NCBI GenBank assembly: GCA_029255685.2
Contig: CM055320.2
Location: forward strand, 47,775,910 to 47,839,909
DNA from: Silene conica
Taxonomy: Eukaryota; Streptophyta; Magnoliopsida; Caryophyllales; Caryophyllaceae
DNA: 64,000 nt
Direction of reading: 5' to 3'
Positions 56,314-64,000 of this stretch are shown here, piece after piece (within the stretch, counting starts at the first letter, position 1; every line of letters begins with the position of its first letter). The notes beneath the pieces were generated by a model. That model had not been told where the DNA came from and searched no databases. It saw nothing but the letters and a program-made list of their open reading frames with translations. The position numbers were made by a program, and so were the translations under genes.

Positions 56314-58109
56314 TAGTTATACAGCAGTTTAAATGAACGTGTTCTACACTGAAAAGAAGATAAAACAAAACCATATAAGCAACTCATTGTTGTGATTGAA
56401 GTCTATATTAAATTGTATTTAAACTTGTAGACTCATGCATTTATATAATTGATCTCCCTCAAGAATTATATAAACGATCCCAAGACTCAATTTCCGTATA
56501 TTGATAAGCCCACAGCTTGGCTAATTCCACCGTTGGAACTCTTGGTCGATAGATTTCCGTAAATCCTATCTATTAGTCCATCTCAATCGCTAGATATTAT
56601 CGAGTGACCATGATGTTGAGATAAAATAAATCATCTGTTCTCACTTACCCGACGTAGAAGGGGTCATATTATGCCTACCGACGAAGAAGGGATTCATGGG
56701 AGTCTGATTTATAAAGACTATTCTCAATTTTTGGTTATACGAGGAAGACCCCATCAGCTTATATTTATCCATTTTAAGTGAACTAATATCTAGCATATGC
56801 GTGAATAAATGAAATAAAGTGATGGCTTTGCAATTGACATGTGACATCTGTATTGTCACAGAAAACTAACGCGTAACATCTACATGAGTCAGTTTTCAGG
56901 CATGTTATAGGTGGTTTGGTTTTAGGCGGAATATGATGCAAGCTATTATCGATGAATGCATAAAAATAAATGCAATAAACGTAAATAAAAAGTCCTAGTG
57001 TGGCCTATCCTACCAAAATAAACATAAAACAACTTGGAATCCACCGTTGGACCCTAGAAGCTTGTCTTGATGTTCCATCTTGGTCCTTGCAGCGGGAGTG
57101 AGCATCCGGTCTCCGTCTTTGGTCTTCACAAAATTACTAATCTAAATTACAAATATAACCCTATTTACATTCTAATTTAAATACAAAAGTAATTACATGG
57201 CAAAAACCCAAAACGGAGATTCAAGATCTCAAAATTACAAGCAAGACTGTGTCCCATCATTACGGTGACACAATCTTCTAAGGCCACACTAAATTACAAC
57301 CGTTTGCAAAAATAAATACGTTATTGAAAGCATTCACAAGGCATTCAACAAGACGATAAATAAAATGCATCAACTAAATAAAATTCATACATGACATAAT
57401 ACTGTTATTATGATTAACAAATTTTTACCAAACCACCTTACGGGATTAAAATTATGTGATTATACCGTTTTAATCACCCAATTTTAATAAATTTATAATC
57501 CATTATCTTAAACCGTTTTAAAATAATATGTATCAAACGAGGGTGAACCGTTTCACAAAATTAATAATATACTATTTCCGTATATAGTATATTACTAAAG
57601 GCCATGGGAAAATAAAACAGGTTATTTTCGAAAAAAAAAAAAACAACGTCTGTTACAGGGGGGAGGTCGACTGACCTCAACACGGGGTCGACCAACCTCC
57701 AGACGAGCAACAGGAATTTTCTGCAACAGCATAAGCGGTCGACCGACCTATCAATCAGGTCGACCGACCACCAAGCAGTAAAAACGAGTTTCAGAAAACG
57801 CAAAACGCTGCACCTTTTGAAATCAAAACAACTTTTTACCTTTTAAACTTTGATTAAAACAAGTAAATCAAAATTAAAATCAACAAGGGTTCACATATTG
57901 TCAAGAATATCGATTAATTAACAATATGTAAACAGGAATCGAAAACAAGATCGATTACTCACAAAAGAAAAACTGTCGAAACAGAAAAATACGCAGGAGG
58001 CGGTCGACCGACCGCAACAGGGGGACGATCGACCGACTTAGCGGCAGAACACGATTTTTCAGATTTTAAAACTTATGAAAAACACAAAAGTAAAAATTTC
58101 ATGGCCTTG
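56314..58109 (-). other. G1 leader with GGTCGACCGACC motifs
   Basis: About 1.8 kb between primer site and Gag start with no convincing frame. Between 57663 and 58040 it holds several GGTCGACCGACC-like repeats; two make clean hairpins, GAGGTC-GACT-GACCTC (57663-57678) and GCGGTC-GACC-GACCGC (58000-58015). The remainder is A/T-rich and otherwise unremarkable. Confidence 0.7.
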
Positions 58110-58121
58110 GCTCTGATACCA
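58110..58121 (-). other. Primer-binding site of G1
   Basis: On the minus strand TGGTATCAGAGC, two bases inside the 5' LTR boundary at 58124; matches plant initiator tRNA-Met. Confidence 0.88.
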
Positions 58122-58123
58122 CT

Positions 58124-58583
58124 TGTGGGGAATAAAGCATGTATTCGCCCTAAACTTGAAGGATTATAATGAAATTTACAGTTGTGAATATTGTCATAAG
58201 ATAAACAAAACATGAAAAAGAATACAACATTGGGTCCTTGCTTGAATAGGCCTAAGAACAGGAATTAAAGTAAATTCCCTCCTATAACTTGCACCCAAGA
58301 CTTTGTTTGAGATGATGCCGCGTGTGCTAGAAAATAATCTCCAATTGCCTTGCAATATGGGGAGAACTATTGAGGTTTTAGATGTGAGATCTGAGTTTTG
58401 GGAGAAGAATGCTCTCAAAACCCTAATTGTAAGAATTATGATTCAACAGTTACTGACAAAAGGAGAAATACTCTCCTTATGTAGCATATGGGGTTCGGCC
58501 GAATTGGGCTTGGGTAAGGGTGGGCTTTCTCCACTCTTACCTTATTCCTTTGCGTGATTCGACCCAATTTGCTAAATATTATT
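58124..58583 (-). repeat. G1 5' LTR, visible part
   Basis: Matches 50469-50930 and stops in …AAATATTATT, where G2 begins with TGTGGGG at 58584. The rest of this LTR should follow G2 beyond the window. Confidence 0.88.
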
Positions 58584-59585
58584 TGTGGGGAATATAGCAT
58601 GTATTCGCCCCAAACTTGCAGGATTATAATGAAACATACAATTGTGATTATAGTCATAAGTTAATAAAAAGCATGAAAAAGAAATCAACCTTTGGTCCTT
58701 GTGCGAAAGGCCTAAGAACAGGAATTAACACAAATTCCCTCCTATAACTTGCACCCAAGACTTAGAATGAGACGTGGCCGCGTGTGCTAGAAATCCTCTC
58801 CAACTGCCTTGCAATATTGGGAGAGCTATTTAGGTTTTTGATGTGAGATCTGAGGTTTTGGGAGAAGAAAGCTCTCAAAACCCTAATTTTTCCTTGAGAT
58901 TTGTTTAAACAGTGAAAACAAGAGTCCCTGACATAAGGAGAGTCCTCCTCCTTATGTAGGTCTTTTGGCCGAAATTTCCAATAGGGTAGGAGTGGGCTTT
59001 CCACTCTTACCTTATTCTAATTTGTGATTCGACCCATTTAGCTAAACTTTATTCGCGGGTTTTGTTTATAAATCGTATGCATTTTATCAGATATTAATGC
59101 AGTCGATGTATTAATAATGGTCTGATAAAATTACGATATTGTATAATTACCCAAATTAATATAACTGTTTATATTAATACGCGAATACAATATTTAATTA
59201 AATATAACCGTTTATATTTAATTTTACGAATTAATCATGCAATCCGTATTAGCTAAAATTATTTAATCCGTATTAAATAATAATCTCAACATCTTATTGA
59301 CTAATTTAATAGTCAATACCTCTGACTAACTGTTTAGTCATATCCGGCATAAATGTGATTGTATTTTCATACCTTCACATCTCTCAAACGTGTCCTATAG
59401 GTGTGACGTATAGGGACCAGTTGATCACCGCCATCCGTATGACAATAACGTCAAACTTATCTAGCAAGCCAACCGTTATTGATAAACGTGCATCAACTGG
59501 TAATAATACAAAAGTATGCCCTTGTGATCCTTAAAGAGATTTAATAAGTCATTGTACTTAATTGTCAAGGACACCAGCCCCAACA
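58584..59585 (-). repeat. G2 3' LTR
   Basis: 1002 bp; TGTGGGGAATATAGC…CCCCAACA on the plus strand. About 60-120 bp in the middle (near 58780-58990) differ clearly from G1, while the 59040-59585 part is very similar. Its pair is outside the window. Confidence 0.88.
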
Positions 59586-60447
59586 ATCTCCCACTTGTCC
59601 GTACAAGGGTATGTGCAATGACGTTATCACACTACATGTGGAGGACACAAGCTCCAACAAACTCCCACTTGTCCGTACAAGTGTAGGTGCGATAACCGAT
59701 TCTCATATCCTTTTAAAATTTCCCCCACTCAATGTAAGACAATTTGCAAATCCGCATTCGCAAAGGTCGTATCTCACAAGCGATCTGTATCAAGAGTGGT
59801 TTCCCCGACTAGAGAGTAACTTAACTGATAAAACGAATCTGTATTCGAGCATGGCCATGCATTTCAGTTACTACTCCTCGAGTGGCCCTGAGAAATGATA
59901 AAATCCTGATAAGGGTTTGGATATTTCCCTCAACTCGAATCCTGCCGATATCGCCCAGCATGAAATAACCCAGTAAAAATCCTCTTGGCCCCTATTACGG
60001 TGACCGTGGGAAAGAAACCAAAGTTACCCAAAATCTGTCTTAATCTCAAGAGACAGTTGAAGGTCAAAAGACTCGACTCTAAGGAACACTATGGAGGTCC
60101 TATCCACGACCAGGCACCCAATGTTATAAAACATTTAGGACTCCATAACGCTGTCACGGGGTGTCCTACGAGATATCCGTATAACTCGCCTTTGTGATTG
60201 GTCAGTCATCCACGTGACTTATGGCTCGTTGAACCCACCATCAACCAACGTCACAAAATGATTACCTGAGTTATCAGCTCAAGTAGGTAATCAAGGACCA
60301 AAACGATGTAATGTTAATCAGTTCACTTTGTGGTGTTCAAAATTGGCGTACAATTCCACATGAAAAACAAAACATTTTATATCATAACAATAAGGTTGAA
60401 TAGAGTACACGAGAAAATGAATTATTACATGAATTCATAAAAGAGTA
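59586..60447 (-). other. G2 3' untranslated region with two PPT-like sites
   Basis: Polypurine tract (minus strand, GTGGGAGAT) next to the LTR, and a second copy about 75 bp inside, as in G1. No gene. Confidence 0.75.
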
Positions 60448-63400
60448 CTACAACTTAGGAACACATCCAATTCCCATGGAATGAATGTGCCCTTCATGCT
60501 TATCACGTGGTAATGCTTTTGTGAGAGGATCAGCTATGTTGTCATCCGTAGCGATCTTATCAATGAAAATCTCCTTTTGCTCCACGTAATCTCTGATTAG
60601 ATGAGCTTTCCGTTGTACATGCCTAGCCTTGTTGCTAGACTTATGCTCCTTAGCTTGGAAGATGGCACCTTTATTATCACAATAAACGGTGATTGGGTCA
60701 TTCGAACTAGGCACTACTGATAGTCCTTGTAAGAATTGACGCATCCATATTGCTTCCTTAGCTTCTTCTGAGGCGGCATAGTACTCGGACTCAGTCGTAG
60801 AATCTGCTGTAACACTCTGTTTAGAACTTTTCCAGCTGACAGCAGCACCATTAAGAGTAAAAACGAATCCAGATTGAGATTTCGAGTCATCTCGATCCGT
60901 TTGGAAGCTAGCATCTGCGTAACCCCTGGCGCAGAGCGTCGAGTCGCCTCCGTAAGTCAATCCCCAATCTTTAGTCCTCCGTAGGTACTTAAGAATGTTT
61001 TTCACGGCCATCCAGTGTTGTTCACCTGGATGAGCTTGGAATCGACTAGTCATACTCAATGCATATGCAACGTCTGGACGTGTGCATATCATGGCATACA
61101 TGATCGATCCTATTGCCGAAGCATAAGGAATCCGACTCATGCGCTCTTTCTCTTCCAATGACTTAGCTTCTTGAGTCTTGCTCAAGTGAAGCCCAGGAGT
61201 CATAGGGAGGAACCCCTTCTTGGAGTTCGTCATGCTGAATCTCTCTAGAATCTTATCTATATAAGACTCCTGACTGAGTGACAACATCCGTCGTGATCTA
61301 TCCCTGTAGATACGGATGCCCAAAATTCTTTGTGCCTCTCCCAGATCTTTCATCTGGAAATGGTTTTTCAACCATGCTTTAACCGAAGATAGGAGAGGTA
61401 TGTCATTCCCAATCAAGAGTATGTCGTCGACATACAGTACTAGGAATACAATCTTGCTCCCACTCGACTTGATATAGAGACATGGTTCCTCGACTGATCG
61501 AACGAATCCATTCTCTTTTATCACTTGGTCGAATCGATGATTCCAACTCCGCGATGCTTGCTTAAGTCCATAGATGGAACGCTTAAGCTTGCAAACCTTC
61601 TTAGGATGTTCTGGATCAATAAAACCCTCGGGTTGTACCATGTACAACTCTTCCTCCAAATAACCGTTTAAGAAGGCAGTTTTAACGTCCATTTGCCATA
61701 TTTCATAATCGTGAAATGCGGCGATCGCTAAGATAATCCGAATGGAACGTAGCATGACTACGGGTGCACAGATCTCATCGTAGTGCAAGCCTGGCACTTG
61801 GGTGAAACCTTTAGCAACTAGTCTTGCCTTATGGATATCTTGTTTACCTTCCACGGCATGCTTTATTTTGTAAAGCCATTTGAATTGAAGGGGACGTACC
61901 TTTGCAGGTAGGTCCACAAGATCCCACACGTTGTTCTCATACATGGAGTCCATCTCGGATTGCATGGCTTCTAGCCATAGCTTTGAGTCAGAACTAGTCA
62001 TGGCACCTTTATAGGTTGTGGGTTCATTACCCTCTAGGAGTAAGACGTCATCTGTATCATGTTCCTCGACCATACCAATGTATCTGTCCGGAGGAATAGA
62101 GACTCTTCCCGACCTCCTAGGTTCCTCAGGAATATCTACCGCAGCCTCGGTTGAAGGAACTGTTTCCTCCAATGGTTGCTCGGCAGTTGGTTCTTGAACC
62201 TCCGATAACTCGAAGGTTCTATTACTCGACTTGTTCGCGAGAAATTCTTTCTCTAAGAACGTCGCACTAGCCGCAACAAAAACACGTTGTTCGGTTGGCG
62301 AGTAGAAGTAATGACCAAAAGTTCCCTTTGGATAACCTATAAAGTATGTCTTGACCGATCGCGGGCCGAGCTTATCCTCGTGTCTCCACTTGACATAAGC
62401 CTCGCAGCCCCAAACCCGTATAAAGGACAAGTTAGGGACCGTTCCCTTCCATAATTCGTATGGAGTCTTGTCTACAGCTTTAGACGGACTTCGGTTAAGT
62501 ATTAGAGCGGCCGACAAAAGAGCATAGCCCCACAATGAATCAGGCACGACGGTGTGACTCATCATGGATCGAACCATATCGAGTAGAGTTCGATTTCTCC
62601 GTTCGGACACACCATTTAATTGTGGTGTTCCAGGTGGAGTCAACTGTAGCACGAAGCCACAGTCTTTAAGGTGTTGATCAAACTCGTGTGAAAGATACTC
62701 ACCACCACGATCCGAACGTAGTGCTTTAATCTTTCTACCCAGCTGGTTCTGTACCCGATTCTGGTATTCTTTGAACTTGTCAAAGGATTCACTTTTATGT
62801 TTCATCAAGTAGACATAGCCATATCTACTCAAATCATCCGTGAAAGTGATGAAATACCTATAGCCCTCTCGTCCGTTGATCGACATAGGCCCACATACAT
62901 CCGTATGTATGAGTCCTAATAGGTCGGCAGCGCGCATTCCAACACCTTTGAAGGAAATACGAGTCATCTTGCCGATGAGACATGATTCACACGTGCCATA
63001 TGATTCGAAATCAAAGGGCGAGATAGCTCCATTCTGTATGAGCTGTTTTACACGTTTCTCATTTATGTGTCCCATACGACAATGCCATAGGTAAGTTTGA
63101 TCTTTGTCACCTACCTTTAATCTTTTATTATTCACATGTAATATCTCGGTGGTTTGATCTAAAACATAAATTCCATTCATGGAAACTGCCTTGCCATAGA
63201 TCATATTGTGTAAGGAGAAAATACAGCTATTATTCTCTATTACAAATGAAAAGCCGAGTTTGTCAAGCGCAGAAACTGAAATAATGTTTTTGGACAAACT
63301 AGGAACATAATAACAGTTATATAAAAATAACTCGAATCCACTTGGAAGCTGGATCACGTATGTTCCCTTCGAGACTGCAGCCACACGTGCTCCATTCCCG

Positions 63401-64000
63401 ACACGCAGGTCCACCTCACCCTTAATTAGGGGTTCTTGGTTTCGGAGGCCCTGCACATGATTACATAGATGAGAACCACAACCAGTATCAAGTACCCAAG
63501 TTCCGCAACTTGCGTGGTTAATCTCAATCATGTGAATAAAAGAAGAAGAAGACATACCAACAGGAGTAACACGGCCTGCTTTAATGTCCTCACGATACAC
63601 GGGGCATGTGCGCCTCCAATGCCCAGTCTTGTGGCAATGGTGACATTCCATGCTTGTATCCTTGCTCTTTGTTTTGCCTTGTGAGTTGCATGACTCACCT
63701 GGCCCACTCTTAGTAAATCCTGACTTCTTAAACTTGGGCTTGCCTACTGTTAGGTCGCCCTGAGCTTTAGCTTTACCCTTACCCTTACCCTTACTGGAAA
63801 TCATGAGAACATCTTGCTTCACGCTCCCACTTAATTTCTGATCCTTCTCGGTCTGTACGAGAAGGGAGTGGAGCTCATGAGGAGACTTCTTCATGTCGTT
63901 CATGTAATAGTTGGCCCTGAAGAGGGCGAACCCATCATGAAGCGAATGAAGCATTCGATCAACGATTATGTTCTCACTGATCTTGCAGTTTAGGGCCTCC
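60448..64000 (-). CDS. G2 Gag-Pol polyprotein, N-terminus cut by window edge
   Basis: A single open frame to the window edge; an internal Met lies at 63954, and the frame stays open upstream, matching the Gag part of G1. Counting from that Met (1168 aa): CCHC zinc knuckle at residues 104-117 (nucleic-acid binding), protease DTG at about 156, integrase with HHCC finger and DDE (HTDVCGP, SDRGGEY, NGVSERRNR), RT with AFLNGYLEEE and LYVDDILLIG, and RNase H ending in HVQRKAHLIRDYV and a short tail. Domain order protease-integrase-RT-RNase H is diagnostic of Ty1/copia. Compared with G1, the three stop positions read sense codons and the frame is continuous. The start codon (expected in MAGEDPMP… as in G1 at 56313) lies beyond the window. 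Confidence 0.94.
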   Translation of the reverse strand, partial: EALNCKISENIIVDRMLHSLHDGFALFRANYYMNDMKKSPHELHSLLVQTEKDQKLSGSVKQDVLMISSKGKGKGKAKAQGDLTVGKPKFKKSGFTKSGPGESCNSQGKTKSKDTSMECHHCHKTGHWRRTCPVYREDIKAGRVTPVGMSSSSFIHMIEINHASCGTWVLDTGCGSHLCNHVQGLRNQEPLIKGEVDLRVGNGARVAAVSKGTYVIQLPSGFELFLYNCYYVPSLSKNIISVSALDKLGFSFVIENNSCIFSLHNMIYGKAVSMNGIYVLDQTTEILHVNNKRLKVGDKDQTYLWHCRMGHINEKRVKQLIQNGAISPFDFESYGTCESCLIGKMTRISFKGVGMRAADLLGLIHTDVCGPMSINGREGYRYFITFTDDLSRYGYVYLMKHKSESFDKFKEYQNRVQNQLGRKIKALRSDRGGEYLSHEFDQHLKDCGFVLQLTPPGTPQLNGVSERRNRTLLDMVRSMMSHTVVPDSLWGYALLSAALILNRSPSKAVDKTPYELWKGTVPNLSFIRVWGCEAYVKWRHEDKLGPRSVKTYFIGYPKGTFGHYFYSPTEQRVFVAASATFLEKEFLANKSSNRTFELSEVQEPTAEQPLEETVPSTEAAVDIPEEPRRSGRVSIPPDRYIGMVEEHDTDDVLLLEGNEPTTYKGAMTSSDSKLWLEAMQSEMDSMYENNVWDLVDLPAKVRPLQFKWLYKIKHAVEGKQDIHKARLVAKGFTQVPGLHYDEICAPVVMLRSIRIILAIAAFHDYEIWQMDVKTAFLNGYLEEELYMVQPEGFIDPEHPKKVCKLKRSIYGLKQASRSWNHRFDQVIKENGFVRSVEEPCLYIKSSGSKIVFLVLYVDDILLIGNDIPLLSSVKAWLKNHFQMKDLGEAQRILGIRIYRDRSRRMLSLSQESYIDKILERFSMTNSKKGFLPMTPGLHLSKTQEAKSLEEKERMSRIPYASAIGSIMYAMICTRPDVAYALSMTSRFQAHPGEQHWMAVKNILKYLRRTKDWGLTYGGDSTLCARGYADASFQTDRDDSKSQSGFVFTLNGAAVSWKSSKQSVTADSTTESEYYAASEEAKEAIWMRQFLQGLSVVPSSNDPITVYCDNKGAIFQAKEHKSSNKARHVQRKAHLIRDYVEQKEIFIDKIATDDNIADPLTKALPRDKHEGHIHSMGIGCVPKL

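Larger units (their letters stand above)
50469..58583 (-). mobile_element. Element G1: degraded Ty1/copia, right LTR cut by G2
   Basis: Minus-strand copia element. 3' LTR at 50469-51453, internal 51454-58123, 5' LTR from 58124, interrupted at 58584 by G2. Left TSD would be ggggc (50464-50468), matching ggagc in the other F LTR; its partner is outside the window. Internal order on the minus strand: primer site, about 1.8-kb leader, gag-pol pseudogene, about 0.85-kb 3' UTR, polypurine tract. Confidence 0.9.
58584..64000 (-). mobile_element. Element G2: younger Ty1/copia, runs off the window
   Basis: Same family as G1 and same strand, inserted in the G1 right LTR. Visible: 3' LTR (58584-59585), 3' UTR (59586-60447), open gag-pol (60448 to the edge). 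Its gene has none of the G1 breaks in the visible part, so it is the more recent and better-preserved copy. Confidence 0.92.

Overview
The window is plant repeat DNA. I see no host gene, rRNA, tRNA gene or CRISPR array; almost every base can be assigned to nested LTR retrotransposons. Long LTRs, tRNA-Met type primer sites (TGGTATCAGAGC), 5-bp target duplications, a plant-type Ty1/copia and gypsy pol all point to a flowering plant with a repeat-rich genome, probably a heterochromatic or pericentromeric stretch. Coordinates of most elements are fixed by matching LTR ends and target-site duplications (TSDs), read by eye.

Layout. (1) 1-519 is the 3' end of an LTR (element H) inserted in element F. 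(2) F is a non-coding LARD-like element (LTR about 2.76 kb, internal about 3.8 kb without its insertions). It is arranged internal(520-8197)-LTR(8198-16291)-internal(16292-49535)-LTR(49536 onward), so two F internals share one LTR. (3) Each F internal carries a copy of gypsy element A at the same site with the same TSD (A1 2326-7129, A2 37957-48465). (4) Gypsy element B sits in the shared F LTR (B1 9081-14407, TSD gaaga) and in A2 (B2 40906-46230, TSD agtaa). (5) A solo LTR, D (18883-37811, TSD atttg), interrupts the second F internal. It is itself split by E (21292-37319, TSD cgtgg), a LARD with three 3222-bp LTRs and two 3181-bp internals in exact tandem (period 6403 bp). (6) The second F LTR is broken by minus-strand copia G1 (from 50469), whose right LTR is broken by younger copia G2 (58584 to the window end).

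Coding capacity: B1 and B2 each hold one open pol frame (protease-RT-RNase H-integrase, 1113 aa) but no gag. A1 and A2 are pol pseudogenes that also lack gag. G1 is a broken gag-pol; G2 is an open gag-pol running off the window. D, E and F appear to code for nothing, although E and F keep LTRs, primer sites and polypurine tracts, so they would need proteins from elsewhere to move.

The most unusual signal is in the E LTR: a series of stem-loops whose stems differ in sequence from unit to unit yet stay self-complementary, with G.U pairs on the sense strand and a repeated bulged G. Ten units lie at 23254-23846, flanked by two GNRA-tetraloop hairpins and preceded by GC-rich hairpins. The pattern repeats in all three E LTRs and looks like a structured RNA encoded by a non-coding retrotransposon. 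I do not recognise it as a described RNA family.
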